64,000 bases of DNA, from assembly GCF_021608225.1 (NCBI RefSeq), contig NZ_JAKIJS010000001.1, positions 2,604,001-2,668,000 on the forward strand. Direction: 5' to 3'. The position numbers and the translations under genes were made by a program. A model generated the notes under the pieces. The model had not been told where the DNA came from and did no database searches. It saw only the letters and a list, made by a program, of their open reading frames with translations. The stretch comes from Pseudalkalibacillus berkeleyi (GTDB lineage: Bacteria; Bacillota; Bacilli; Bacillales; Fictibacillaceae). Below are positions 24,976-33,752 of this stretch, piece after piece; position 1 is the first letter of the stretch; each line of letters opens with the position of its first letter.

Positions 24976-25272
24976 CTATTGTACAAGCGGGAGTTTGACT
25001 GTAACGGCATACAATCTTTCTTCTTCTTGATTCAAATAACGTCCCTCAACCCCTAACTTAATAGCTCCCTCATAGTATCCTAAATCATTAATGATTTTTT
25101 GGTTGTCCTTAATGATGATCTTGTAGTCTGGGTCCTGAAAGTCCATTGTCGCTGTTGAACTCTGTTCTGCATCCTCTAACTTTTCAATCAAACCAATAAT
25201 AAATGCCTGGTCGTTAATTGTGCTTAAATGGATACCCTCAGCATAAGTGTTTTTATTTACATAATTTTCCAC
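24976..25272 (-). CDS. Hypothetical small soluble protein
   Basis: About 98 residues from GTG 25272, though the ribosome site (AGAGGG) is too close and the real start is uncertain. The composition is acidic and soluble with no signal peptide. The C-terminal half alternates strands and turns (DPDYKIIIKDNQKIINDLGYYEGAIKLGVEGRYLN...YAVTVKLPL), resembling a substrate-free beta domain seen in small Bacillus lipoproteins. No family was recognised. It converges on the DUF4870 gene and shares its terminator. The 268-nt gap to 25541 shows no other gene. Confidence 0.5.
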   Translation of the reverse strand: MENYVNKNTYAEGIHLSTINDQAFIIGLIEKLEDAEQSSTATMDFQDPDYKIIIKDNQKIINDLGYYEGAIKLGVEGRYLNQEEERLYAVTVKLPLVQ

Positions 25273-25540
25273 CCCTCTAGTTCTAATGACGTATTAAAAC
25301 AGGATTATGTTACACATAATAGCCATCACCCTATTCGAGAAAAAAATAACATTTTAATTGAATAATATTTTTACAAATATGGTTGAATCCAAATATGGCA
25401 CGGTGTAGGATTAAGGAGTACGATTTTTACAAAGAATTTCCTTTATTATTTCAAATGTTACAGCCTTTTATATAGCTTGTTCGAATGAATTGTTTAGGAG
25501 ATTCATAATCTAATAGTACATATACAATAGGGGGATACTA

Positions 25541-27163
25541 ATGAATTACGGAAAAGATGAAACCGCTGCTACCATTGAACCATCCCAGCAGCCTAAGAAA
25601 AGCAAGAAACCATTGATCATCTCACTCGCTGTGATTGTTTTACTAGGAATCAGCGCAACTGTTTATGCACTCTTTTTCAATTTATCAGCGAAAGAAACGT
25701 ATTTTCTAGCTGAGAAAAAGACGATGGAACAAACATCTGAAGATTATATGGAGATGTTTGCAGTTAATGAAGACATCAACGAGAAAATGTTAGAAGAACC
25801 GTCCAAAACATCAATGAACCTTAGTCTAAATAGCATTAATGGATTAGAAGCCATTGATCCGAACGTCGCAATGTTTAGTTCATTTCTCAATCAAGTGAAA
25901 TTGAACTTCTCTACTCAACTTGATCCTGAGAATAATGAAGGACTTGTTGATATGAAAGTCGGAATAGGCGGAACAGAGCTTGTAAAAGCAGAAGCTTATC
26001 AATCTGAAACAGTAACAGGGCTTAGCGTCCCACTACTTTACAACCAATATCTTTACATGAAAAATGAAGAGTTTGGTAAAGTGATGCGTGAAATGGATCC
26101 GAATTATGTTGGACCAGATACGATCGATAACTTCGTAAAATTGCAGTTAGAATCAGTTGAAAACCAAGAGAAATTAGAAGAACATTTGAAGGAATACGGA
26201 AAGTTCATTTTAGATGAAATTAAAGATGAAGACGTCACTTCTAAAGACGGCGTTGAGTTTGAAGGAGAAAAATACGAGCAGTTAACCCTAGAGCTTTCAG
26301 AAAAAGAAACAAAAGATCTTCTCAAAGCGCTCATTACGAAAGTGAAAAATGACGATGAACTGTTAGATCAGTATATCGAAATGGGCGTGGGCTCTAATTT
26401 CACAACAATGAGCATGAATAAAGAAGACATGAAAAAAGAATTTATTTCTTTACTTGAAGAAGCTGAAAAAAATATGGACGATGTGAGCATGCCTGATGGA
26501 TTAAAGAGTGTCATTCTGATTGACAATGACAACTTGATTGTAAAACGTGACATGATGTTTAAGATTGGCGATCAAAGTGAGATCATAAATATGAATCTTT
26601 CTACACACGCGCTACGAAAAGATGACATCGTTACTGATGGAAAATGGGAATTAAACGCTTATCCAGAAGGTAGCAAGAACCAAGACTACTTGAAAATTCT
26701 TTTTGAACTGAAAGGCGAAAAGAAAGACGAGAAAATGAATCATGACCTCACAGGTACTGTCGCTATCGCTGAATCCGGAGAAGTAAACGGTGCAACGCTT
26801 AAGGCTGGATTAACAGGTAAGCCAGAAGACATGAAGATTAACTTTGAAATTTCAGTTGATGAAGCAACTCAACAGATTCCACCAATTAAAGGTCACTTTA
26901 CGAGAAAAGTAACAGATGATCTTGATAACGGACAATACTCGACTAAAGGTGAATTTGGTTTAGAAGCGGATCCTGGACTAGGCTCTCCAGTCGAAGTGGT
27001 TTTCGATTACGAATCCAAAACGGCATTTAAAGAAAAGCTTAAGTTTCCTAACGTCCAAGAAGACGGTGTAAACGTAGCTGAATTAAATGACCAAGAAAAA
27101 CAAGAGCTGATGACGGAAGTTCAGTCACGCATCCAAGGCTTGATGATGAACAGCCCATTCTAA
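25541..27163 (+). CDS. Membrane-anchored extracytoplasmic protein (possibly DUF6583 family)
   Basis: 540 residues. A 26-residue cytosolic Lys-rich head precedes one membrane segment (about 28-48, PLIISLAVIVLLGISATVYALFF), then a long acidic outside region rich in Lys/Glu/Asp (SAKETYFLAEKKTMEQTSEDYMEMF...). The head-TM-NLSxKxxYxLAEKxxxEQ layout resembles the Bacillaceae DUF6583 proteins; this is from memory and not certain. No enzyme motif is seen. ATG 25541 follows ATAGGGGGATACTA. A strong terminator separates it from the ABC transporter genes, so a link is not implied. Confidence 0.65.
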   Translation: MNYGKDETAATIEPSQQPKKSKKPLIISLAVIVLLGISATVYALFFNLSAKETYFLAEKKTMEQTSEDYMEMFAVNEDINEKMLEEPSKTSMNLSLNSINGLEAIDPNVAMFSSFLNQVKLNFSTQLDPENNEGLVDMKVGIGGTELVKAEAYQSETVTGLSVPLLYNQYLYMKNEEFGKVMREMDPNYVGPDTIDNFVKLQLESVENQEKLEEHLKEYGKFILDEIKDEDVTSKDGVEFEGEKYEQLTLELSEKETKDLLKALITKVKNDDELLDQYIEMGVGSNFTTMSMNKEDMKKEFISLLEEAEKNMDDVSMPDGLKSVILIDNDNLIVKRDMMFKIGDQSEIINMNLSTHALRKDDIVTDGKWELNAYPEGSKNQDYLKILFELKGEKKDEKMNHDLTGTVAIAESGEVNGATLKAGLTGKPEDMKINFEISVDEATQQIPPIKGHFTRKVTDDLDNGQYSTKGEFGLEADPGLGSPVEVVFDYESKTAFKEKLKFPNVQEDGVNVAELNDQEKQELMTEVQSRIQGLMMNSPF

Positions 27164-27185
27164 GAAAAAGCAGTACATTAAATAT

Positions 27186-27225
27186 AAGGCAAGTGTCCGA
27201 GTCTACTCTGCACTTGCCTTTTTTA
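27186..27225 (+). terminator. Terminator after the anchored protein gene
   Basis: AAGGCAAGTG pairs with CACTTGCCTT around a 15-nt loop, followed by TTTTT. Confidence 0.85.
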
Positions 27226-27250
27226 TACATAACGGTATAGGAGAACGATT

Positions 27251-28450
27251 ATGAGGGCGATGACACTAGCTAAGACACAACTGAAAGAAGTATTCAACCA
27301 ACCAATAGCATGGATAGTATTATTTGTAATGCCTATTGCACTTATCGGATTTTTACTCTACGGTCTTGAACATGTAATCAAATCCAAGTCCCTCCTCCCT
27401 CCTTTTGATGTTGCAATTGTTGACGCAGACGATACAGAAGGAACAAGACAACTCATTCAGCAGTTTAAAGACAATGGAGAATTGATTTCGTTTCGTGTTG
27501 TAGATGAAGTTAAAGCGAATACATTAATAGAGGAAAATAAAATAGCTGCCATTCTGAAGGTCCCTGAAGGTTTTACAGATGGGATCAGAGATGGGGACAA
27601 TAAGCAGGTAACGGTCATTGGTAATAATCAGCGCCCCTTTCAATCTGCTTTATTTAACGAAATGATGAATAGTTCCGCTGATCTCGTTAGTGCCGCACAA
27701 AGTGGCGTTAACACGATTTATGATTATATGGTCGAGGTCGGACATGAGGGTGAATACTTACAGAGGGTTGCTGACATAAAGATTTTGGAATTCACTTCCT
27801 TTGCATTCAACCGGAAGTCAATGTTTGATAAAAGTGAAGTCAACGCTTTTGAGGGCGTTACGCCATTAAAATACTATAGTACATCAGGAATCATCTTCCT
27901 TCTATTATTAACAGGACTTCTAACCATGAGCTTAACGTCATCAACGAAAGATAAAATCGATGAAAGGCTCCGAACATTCGGGGTATCCACGATCTCTCAT
28001 GTTTCAAGTGCATTCATAACAACATTTGTCATTTTGTTCATGCAGGCAATGCTACTCTTAAGTGGTTTATTCCTATTGACTGAAGTGAGCGTCACCGGTC
28101 ACTGGGGCTGGAGTATTGTTGCAATCATCACAATGATCATTGCCATCAGCGTTTGGTACACATTTTTGTCTAATCTGCCCATCCCTAGTGGCATTCAATT
28201 TTTCGTAGGATTAATCGGGATCATGGTTTTCACAGCAAGCGGAAGCTTACTTTTTCCTGAAGCGTACTATACTGGATTCCTAGAGTGGGTCAATTTATCG
28301 ACCCTCACACATTGGATTCACACGATGTTCATCCATGCTTTATTTGTATACAATAAAGAGATTATATTAGCTAGTATAGGTGTATTAGGCGGCATGACAG
28401 GCTTGCTGTTCTCCTCTTCTCTCCTATTAAGGCAGGTGAGGCGCATATGA
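27251..28450 (+). CDS. ABC-2 type transporter permease, first subunit
   Basis: 399 residues. One N-terminal membrane segment (AWIVLFVMPIALIGFLLYGL), a roughly 170-residue outside domain (VAIVDADDTEGTRQLI..., typical of YhgE/YfiM-like ABC-2 permeases), then a block of five to six segments from about 215. Together with the next two genes it forms an exporter of the two-permeases-plus-ATPase type, like LnrLMN or drug/lipid exporters. The substrate is unknown. ATG follows TAGGAGAACGATT. Its stop overlaps the next start (ATGA). Confidence 0.87.
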   Translation: MRAMTLAKTQLKEVFNQPIAWIVLFVMPIALIGFLLYGLEHVIKSKSLLPPFDVAIVDADDTEGTRQLIQQFKDNGELISFRVVDEVKANTLIEENKIAAILKVPEGFTDGIRDGDNKQVTVIGNNQRPFQSALFNEMMNSSADLVSAAQSGVNTIYDYMVEVGHEGEYLQRVADIKILEFTSFAFNRKSMFDKSEVNAFEGVTPLKYYSTSGIIFLLLLTGLLTMSLTSSTKDKIDERLRTFGVSTISHVSSAFITTFVILFMQAMLLLSGLFLLTEVSVTGHWGWSIVAIITMIIAISVWYTFLSNLPIPSGIQFFVGLIGIMVFTASGSLLFPEAYYTGFLEWVNLSTLTHWIHTMFIHALFVYNKEIILASIGVLGGMTGLLFSSSLLLRQVRRI

Positions 28451-29592
28451 GAACGTGGCACTTTATAAGGAATAGATGGAAGATAACGTTAAACCATCGC
28501 TGGAAATTCATCTTCATGCTGCTCTTACCTTTACTATTCTTTTGGACGACAGAACAATTGCTCTCTAAAGGATCAGAACAGTTAAAAATTCCTCTCATCA
28601 TAGTGGATGAGGAAAGCAGCCAGATGACAGAAAAAATAATTAATCGCATAAAAGAGAACGAAACCTTGCACATCACCGAGCAATCAAAATATGAAGCCTT
28701 ACAAATGTTGAAGAGAAACGAAGCTGAAGCAGCTGTTGTTTTTACAAAGGGCCTTACTGAACAACTCGGAAAAGGTGAAATTAAAGATGTCATTCAACTT
28801 TATACAGCTCCAAATGCTATTTCAACAAATCTCATTGAAGAATATGTAGCAAGTGAAGTGATCCGAATTGCGAGTAATGGTCGGGCGGCTACCTATTTAA
28901 ATGAAGAATTCAACGGCTCAAAGCTCTATGAGTATGCTTGGGAATACGCAGACAATCAATGGGAGCCTGAACCGCTCATGACTGTGAACTACGAAACAAC
29001 CGGTCAAAGTAAAACGAGTGTGGTGGAAAAAGATCATTCTCCGATTCTATTTGGATTATTAAGTGTTTATATTCTTCTCTTAAGTTTCTACCTACAGACA
29101 TGGGTCATTCATGATAGAAAGAGCGGAATCGCATCTAGGACAGGAATGTTTGGCGTTAGCGTATTGAATCGTAAACTCTCCAATTTGTTCGGTGTTTTTA
29201 CACTCATTACAATCACGATGCTACCATCCGTCTTCTATTTACTTAAAGATTCTGACCACCTTTTGACCGATGGTGCACTTCTTTTAGGATACATGGCTGT
29301 TTGTACCACGATCAGCTTTTTGATAGCCAGTCTGTTTAATAGCTATAAACTATACCATTTGATGGGTATTACGATAACGGTAGTATCAGGAATTCTAGGT
29401 GGCAGCTTCATTAAGCTTGAAGCATTTTCTGAACGTTTCTTATTTGCTTCAAAATTCACACCACAATATTGGTTATTAAGCGGAATTTCGCATGCCGATA
29501 ATAACTTGAATTTATTCATATTTGGGATCACCGGAATGAGTCTGATCATTTTAGGATTTGGGATAGGAGTTATTCGTCATGATCGAACTTAA
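28447..29592 (+). CDS. ABC-2 type transporter permease, second subunit
   Basis: 381 residues with the same architecture as the gene before it: one N-terminal segment (KFIFMLLLPLLFFWTTEQLL), an outside domain (PLIIVDEESSQMTEKIINRIKEN), and five to six C-terminal segments from about 198. The two are distant paralogs and probably pair as a heterodimer. It overlaps the upstream gene by 4 nt and the downstream ATPase gene by 14 nt, strong evidence for coupled translation. Confidence 0.87.
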   Translation: MRTWHFIRNRWKITLNHRWKFIFMLLLPLLFFWTTEQLLSKGSEQLKIPLIIVDEESSQMTEKIINRIKENETLHITEQSKYEALQMLKRNEAEAAVVFTKGLTEQLGKGEIKDVIQLYTAPNAISTNLIEEYVASEVIRIASNGRAATYLNEEFNGSKLYEYAWEYADNQWEPEPLMTVNYETTGQSKTSVVEKDHSPILFGLLSVYILLLSFYLQTWVIHDRKSGIASRTGMFGVSVLNRKLSNLFGVFTLITITMLPSVFYLLKDSDHLLTDGALLLGYMAVCTTISFLIASLFNSYKLYHLMGITITVVSGILGGSFIKLEAFSERFLFASKFTPQYWLLSGISHADNNLNLFIFGITGMSLIILGFGIGVIRHDRT

Positions 29593-30286
29593 ACATGTTC
29601 ATAAGCAATATAAAAAAAGAGACGTAGTAAAGGATATTGACTTGTTGATTCCACAAGGCGCACGAGTAGGGTTGGTAGGTCCTAATGGCGCTGGTAAATC
29701 AACCTTAATGAAAATGATCGCAACCCTCGTAAAGCCTTCTAGCGGAGAAATTTACGTGGGTGGACAATCGGTTACGAGAAAAAAGAACCAACTTAGAAAA
29801 AGAATTGGGTATGTTCCACAAGACATTGCCCTACATTCAACTTTGTCAGTAAGAGACAACCTTACTTTCTGGTCAGGCATGGCACCTGGATCAGTTTCAG
29901 ATGAGTGGGTCTCCCACCTATTAAGCATGGTTGGCTTAAGACAACATGTTGATAAACGCGTTGATCAATTATCAGGTGGTATGCAGCGAAAGCTCAATAT
30001 TATCGTTGCTCTCCTCCATAATCCTGAACTCCTTATTATGGATGAGCCGACTGTCGGAATTGACCTTCCGTCTAAAACGGACATTATCGCTTTTTTGAAA
30101 GCACTAGGGTCAGACAAGACGATTTTATTTTCATCTCATGATCTTCAGGAAATTGAGATGCTCTGTCACTATGTTTTAGTGTTAGAAGAAGGCACACTAA
30201 GACATTTTAGTTCATTAAACGACCTTCCTCACGCCCAAAATCCGACACATGAACTGCTTAAACACCTGAAAATCATCCGCCATTGA
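29579..30286 (+). CDS. ABC transporter ATP-binding protein
   Basis: 235 residues with a complete ATPase set: Walker A GPNGAGKSTL near residue 37, Q-loop YVPQDIALH, signature LSGGMQRKLNI, Walker B LLIMDEPTVGID and switch His in SSHDLQEIE. It energises the two permeases encoded just upstream. ATG 29579 follows TAGGAGTTATTCGTC inside the previous gene. After its stop at 30286 come two palindromes and a terminator but no regulator gene. Confidence 0.93.
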   Translation: MIELKHVHKQYKKRDVVKDIDLLIPQGARVGLVGPNGAGKSTLMKMIATLVKPSSGEIYVGGQSVTRKKNQLRKRIGYVPQDIALHSTLSVRDNLTFWSGMAPGSVSDEWVSHLLSMVGLRQHVDKRVDQLSGGMQRKLNIIVALLHNPELLIMDEPTVGIDLPSKTDIIAFLKALGSDKTILFSSHDLQEIEMLCHYVLVLEEGTLRHFSSLNDLPHAQNPTHELLKHLKIIRH

Positions 30287-30294
30287 TGCGTTAA

Positions 30295-30310
30295 TCAAAT
30301 GTTTGTTTGA
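30295..30310. repeat. Operator-like palindrome, copy 1 (TCAAATGTTTGTTTGA)
   Basis: TCAAATGTTTGTTTGA, an imperfect inverted repeat 9 nt after the ABC ATPase stop. Related to copies at 30357-30372 and 34798-34817. TetR-type operators look like this; no such regulator is encoded in the window. Confidence 0.4.
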
Positions 30311-30356
30311 AATTAAAGCCTTATTGGCCAAGGGCTCGCAGTACTTGTGCAGTCAA

Positions 30357-30372
30357 TCAAACGTTTGTTTGA
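30357..30372. repeat. Operator-like palindrome, copy 2 (TCAAACGTTTGTTTGA)
   Basis: TCAAACGTTTGTTTGA contains the perfect 10-nt palindrome CAAACGTTTG and lies 62 nt after copy 1 in the same orientation. Confidence 0.45.
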
Positions 30373-30436
30373 CACCTTCTGTTCTTTTTCATAGAAAAAA
30401 TAGTTGAAAGTGAAATAAGCACAAAAGAGATCATAT

Positions 30437-30476
30437 GACCTGAATGTATCGAATTGATATATCTTAGGTCTTTTTT
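30437..30476 (+). terminator. Terminator downstream of the ABC transporter operon
   Basis: GACCTGAATGTATC pairs with GATATATCTTAGGTC (one bulge, one G-U), loop GAATT, then TTTTTT. The rest of the 430-nt gap 30287-30716 holds only the two palindromes and AT-rich DNA. Confidence 0.75.
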
Positions 30477-30716
30477 AATTTGTATATAAAATTGTTAATG
30501 ATCTTTCAATCCACACTAACCCCCTTATTCATACGAAAACTATAACAATATTGATTACCAAAAGAACTATCACTAATAGTTCTTATTGACTAATTAAGCA
30601 TTTCTTCTAAGAGGTATATTTACCCACCTATATTCTACAATGCTTTTGTTATATATTAATTTACATTTAGAAAATTACCCATTACAATAAGATAAAGAGG
30701 GAAGGTGGGCCTAAAG

Positions 30717-31049
30717 ATGGATAACGGTGATATCACAGTTGTTTTAGTAAAGCCTGGACAAATTCCACAGACTACACATATTAAAAATGATTTAAAAGCT
30801 TTTGAAGAGCTTGCGGACGGACCTGTCAGTGTAGAACGTTTTTTCATTAGTGGCTTCCGATTAGTTTGCAACATCGATGAAGGTTTTGGTTACGATGATC
30901 GAAGCTTACCCAAAGGTACATATTTCGTCGCTAGATATCATACAGAGTTTGAAAATATGTCTGTACATGAAGCAGAAGAGGTTAAGAAAGTAATTAAAGA
31001 ACAAAGCAAAAAGCGTAAAAAGGGATTATTCTCTATTTTCACACGATAA
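30717..31049 (+). CDS. Small DUF3846-like protein with basic C-terminal tail, paralog 1
   Basis: 110 residues from ATG 30717, placed after AGAGGGAAGG; a GTG 12 nt earlier lacks room for a ribosome site. It begins with a short beta segment (ITVVLVKPGQIPQTTHIKNDLKAFEELADG), then FFISGFRLVCNIDEGFGYDDRSLPKGTYFVARY, and ends in a highly basic tail KKRKKGLFSIFTR. The first half matches how DUF3846 proteins read (VxVEPG...I.N.L..LQ..VDG...), but that family call is tentative. A close paralog lies at 32992-33330 with the same tail. No signal peptide. Function unknown; the tail could bind membrane or nucleic acid. Confidence 0.7.
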   Translation: MDNGDITVVLVKPGQIPQTTHIKNDLKAFEELADGPVSVERFFISGFRLVCNIDEGFGYDDRSLPKGTYFVARYHTEFENMSVHEAEEVKKVIKEQSKKRKKGLFSIFTR

Positions 31050-31076
31050 AAAGCTATCAAAATCGATAGCTTTTTA
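31048..31076. terminator. Terminator overlapping the stop of DUF3846-like paralog 1
   Basis: AAAAAGCTATC and GATAGCTTTTT form the stem; the first A's are within the TAA stop codon. Confidence 0.8.
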
Positions 31077-31121
31077 TCTTTCTATGACTTTGTACCTGTA
31101 TTTTATTATTGGAATAATTTT

Positions 31122-31802
31122 TTAATCTAATCTGCTTTTTGGTATTGGAATCTCACCGATCACTTTTTTGGGAATCCCATAGGCCCCTAAATCCTTTGCG
31201 TCATCAAATACGACCATAGCTTCCCCGAGATTATAGCGAATATTAAAATCCGCATCCGATATAGAGCGTTTATAGTTGTACATATGGTGAGAAATGGCTT
31301 CCACCTTTATTTCCGAAGTTTCACTACTATCGTTTACATCCATGATGAACTCTAATTCTTGCAAGAGTTTCGTTACTTTAAAATCGCCTTCATCATCTTT
31401 TAGGTTTTGCAAATGCCCAACACCCTCGGCTTTAGTAAAGTATTGTTGTCCGTCATTAAACGAGTATGTAATCGTCTCTGACTTTTTTTCTTTACCATTG
31501 CTTAATGTATAATGTTGTTTGCCCATAATCGTATTTAGCAAGATCGTAAAATCATTATTTGTATCTTGTAAACCAATTGCTAAAATATCCTTTTCTCTAA
31601 TCTCAGGAATCTTCTTCCAATCTACCCTCATAGTGACTAGGTATTTATCATTTCCTAAGTCCTTCAACTCAACCGTGACATCCTTGTAGTTAAGATCAAC
31701 ATTCTTTTCCTCTTTCAATAGCATGCTGTTACTAAGTGCAACGCCCCCAATTGATAGGAAAATGGCCATAAAATAAAACAATATCATGAGTCTTTTCTTC
31801 AA
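31122..31802 (-). CDS. Hypothetical membrane-anchored protein
   Basis: 226 residues if it starts at TTG 31802, which follows AGGAGG by nine bases; the frame is open further up to 31892 but that part is not signal-like. One N-terminal hydrophobic segment (RLMILFYFMAIFLSIGGVAL) is followed by an extracytoplasmic region rich in beta pattern and acidic residues (VDLNYKDVTVELKDLGNDKYLVTMRVDW). No recognised domain. It sits between the two DUF3846-like genes and tandem with an SGNH protein gene on the same strand. Confidence 0.6.
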   Translation of the reverse strand: MKKRLMILFYFMAIFLSIGGVALSNSMLLKEEKNVDLNYKDVTVELKDLGNDKYLVTMRVDWKKIPEIREKDILAIGLQDTNNDFTILLNTIMGKQHYTLSNGKEKKSETITYSFNDGQQYFTKAEGVGHLQNLKDDEGDFKVTKLLQELEFIMDVNDSSETSEIKVEAISHHMYNYKRSISDADFNIRYNLGEAMVVFDDAKDLGAYGIPKKVIGEIPIPKSRLD

Positions 31803-31889
31803 TTCACACAACCTCCTCCATCTCTCATTATTATACTTTAGTCTGAATATTTTTACTATAATTTCCATATTAAACAATTTAAAAAGAAC

Positions 31890-31925
31890 CACCTATTTTA
31901 ACAGGTGGCCCCTTCCAATATTCGT
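31890..31925 (-). terminator. Probable terminator after the SGNH protein gene
   Basis: AACCACCT pairs with AGGTGGCC (two mismatched ends), A-run on the left for the minus strand; a weak-to-moderate hairpin just after the stop at 31927. Confidence 0.45.
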
Positions 31926-31926
31926 G

Positions 31927-32730
31927 TTAACTTCCAGTAAAGTAGTTTACGATATATTCAGCCCAAAGTTTATTCCCTTCATCATTTGGTCCAGAAATAT
32001 CTTCTAATATATACTGCTTAATTTCTTCATCTGTAACATCTGGCCAGTTATCCCAGTGGTTAAGGTAAGTCGTATCTGTTTCTTCAGCATATTCTTTCAA
32101 GGCATTTATTTGTGTCGCATAGAGTCCTGGTTCATGAATCGGATGCGGCGGTTGTACCATAAAAATAACTTCCTCATTCTCTTCTACCATTCTTCTTTTT
32201 ATGATTCGAATACTATCAATCGTATGATTAATATTCACTTCACCGTTATCATTCAAAAGAAATGGTTCAAGAATGACTATATCAGGCTGATCATTAATAA
32301 TCGAATCCATATCGTCTGTTCGAATCGCCCGAATGGAAAACTCATCACCGAAATTATAATTATGTACTGTGAATAGTTCAGGCCCGTAAGCTTCTTTTAA
32401 GCCCTCTTCAACTAGTTCTGGCCAAGGTGTAGACCCTTTCGTTTGAGCCTCTGAACCTATGAATGCGAGATCCAATTGCTCACCCTTGTTAAATGAATCT
32501 ATTATGATGGACGCTGCCTCTTTTGGTAGATTTTGAGTAAGCGTTTCTAAATTTCGTTTACTTTCTGTTTCTTCAACTTCTGACTCATTTACGTTAGCAT
32601 CGGAGTCTTCTGTTATGTCATCATTTGCAGAGACACTTGCAGTACTTATTTTCGATTTCCAATGTAAGTGCCCAAAGACAATTACGCTGATCGACAAAAG
32701 AATTGTTGTTATGTATAAAAATTTCTTCAT
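31927..32730 (-). CDS. Membrane-anchored SGNH-fold protein
   Basis: 267 residues. N-terminal signal anchor (about 4-22), acidic linker (NDDITEDSDANVNESEVEE), then an SGNH-like domain: LDLAFIGSEAQTKG in place of the GDSL block, PDIVILEPFLLNDNG, VIFMVQPPHPIHE, and GPNDEGNKLWAEYI at the end. The usual block V His (HPN) reads GPN, although S in IGSEA is present, so activity is doubtful unless another residue serves. Bacillaceae have a family of such proteins with xPNEKG at this spot. Likely acts on an extracellular ester or binds a glycan; not determined. Confidence 0.75.
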   Translation of the reverse strand: MKKFLYITTILLSISVIVFGHLHWKSKISTASVSANDDITEDSDANVNESEVEETESKRNLETLTQNLPKEAASIIIDSFNKGEQLDLAFIGSEAQTKGSTPWPELVEEGLKEAYGPELFTVHNYNFGDEFSIRAIRTDDMDSIINDQPDIVILEPFLLNDNGEVNINHTIDSIRIIKRRMVEENEEVIFMVQPPHPIHEPGLYATQINALKEYAEETDTTYLNHWDNWPDVTDEEIKQYILEDISGPNDEGNKLWAEYIVNYFTGS

Positions 32731-32868
32731 CTCTTCCCCCTTATATTCGACAAAATCCTACCCTAATTATTTTTCATTATATATCATATTTTGTCAAATA
32801 ACACCACTACATTTTGTCATAACCCATCATACCATGTAATAATAGGAAATTTAGCCTATTTTCCTTTA

Positions 32869-32897
32869 TTGACAAACCATTAGACTTACTCTATCAT
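32869..32897 (+). promoter_or_regulatory. Sigma-A-type promoter for DUF3846-like paralog 2
   Basis: TTGACA (32869-32874), a 17-nt spacer and TATCAT (32892-32897), about 95 nt upstream of the start codon. Nothing else stands out in the gap 32731-32991. Confidence 0.6.
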
Positions 32898-32991
32898 CCG
32901 CTCTCTTTCGACATAACTAGTCATTTACACCTAGATAGCTATCGCGTATACTTTTTATAAATAGAAAATATTGGGAGAGGCGGAGCGGATA

Positions 32992-33330
32992 ATGAATAGT
33001 CAGAAAATTACGATTGTTCTTGTGGAGCCAGGTCAAAGTCCTCAAATTACTACGGTCCCGAACGATTTAAATTATTTTGAGGAATTAGTTGATGGACCCG
33101 CAAGTGTAGAACAATTTTTTATAAGCGGTTATCGAATTGTATGTAGTGTGGATGAAGGACTCGGTTATGAAACTGGACGGAGCCTACCAAATGGTACATA
33201 TTTCATTGCGAGATACCACACTAGCTTTGAAGATATGACAGTCGAAGAAGCGGGAGAAGTAAAGAAAATATTGAGGGATCGAGCAAAAAAACGCAAAAAG
33301 AAAGGAATCTTCTCAATTTTCTCAAGATAA
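32992..33330 (+). CDS. Small DUF3846-like protein with basic C-terminal tail, paralog 2
   Basis: 112 residues from ATG 32992, six bases after GGAG. It aligns along its whole length with the protein at 30717-31049: ITIVLVEPGQSPQITTVPNDLNYFEELVDGPASVEQFFISGYRIVCSVDEGLGYE, then GRSLPNGTYFIARYHTSFEDMTVEEAGEVKK, and the basic tail KKRKKKGIFSIFSR. Both tails end (F/I)FSIF(T/S)R. Family call DUF3846 is tentative. A REP-like palindrome begins 5 nt after its stop codon. Confidence 0.72.
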   Translation: MNSQKITIVLVEPGQSPQITTVPNDLNYFEELVDGPASVEQFFISGYRIVCSVDEGLGYETGRSLPNGTYFIARYHTSFEDMTVEEAGEVKKILRDRAKKRKKKGIFSIFSR

Positions 33331-33334
33331 ATGA

Positions 33335-33365
33335 GTGGGTCGAGGGGACAGGTACCTCGACCCAT
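33335..33365 (+). repeat. REP-like palindrome 1
   Basis: Arms TGGGTCGAGG / CCTCGACCCA around GGACAGGTA. It starts 5 nt after the stop of DUF3846-like paralog 2. Orientation is called plus for copies reading GGGACAGGT on the plus strand. Confidence 0.85.
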
Positions 33366-33371
33366 TATAGA

Positions 33372-33397
33372 AGAGCTGCCTATTAGGTAGCTTTTTT
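33372..33397 (+). terminator. Terminator after DUF3846-like paralog 2 and REP 1
   Basis: AGCTGCCT and AGGTAGCT with a 3-nt loop, followed by TTTTTT. Confidence 0.75.
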
Positions 33398-33492
33398 AAT
33401 TGTTTAAAAGAATGGAATATACATTTCAATCTGTCGATAAAATTAATAGAGCGGTACTGAAAAGACTAAAGAGGATTTGGGAGAGAGATCTT

Positions 33493-33696
33493 ATGCTTAA
33501 ATTATTTATATACTTACTAACATCCTACCTATTTGTGCAATTCTTCTTCAGCATAGGTTATGCAGTAGCTTTTATGGTTAAAGAAACAGACCCAAATAAA
33601 AAAATTGATAAGATATTTAAACATTTTGTTATTGCTATATTATGTGGTGCATTATCCTTATATCTTTTAATCGATTTTGTCCAGATTGGCGTATAA
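33493..33696 (+). CDS. Small hypothetical membrane protein
   Basis: 67 residues from ATG 33493, chosen because GGGAGAGAG lies just upstream; longer starts at 33412 or 33400 lack a ribosome site and overlap a terminator. Two hydrophobic segments (LFIYLLTSYLFVQFFFSIGYAVAFMV and FVIAILCGALSLYLLIDFVQIGV) flank a short polar loop with ETDPNKKIDKIFK. Not recognised. It converges on the metallo-hydrolase gene, sharing a terminator. Confidence 0.5.
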   Translation: MLKLFIYLLTSYLFVQFFFSIGYAVAFMVKETDPNKKIDKIFKHFVIAILCGALSLYLLIDFVQIGV

Positions 33697-33709
33697 GATG
33701 AATAAATGT

Positions 33710-33744
33710 AAAAAACGCCACGAACAGGATTCTTTAGGCGTTTT
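33710..33744. terminator. Bidirectional terminator between small membrane protein and metallo-hydrolase genes
   Basis: AAAAACGCC and GGCGTTTTG pair around an 18-nt loop between converging genes ending at 33696 and 33753. Confidence 0.65.
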
Positions 33745-33752
33745 GCTTACGT

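Noticed and set aside
33165-33365. Minus-strand ORF starting MGRGTCPLDPL
   Set aside because: The start is translated REP 1 and the rest lies antisense to the DUF3846-like gene.
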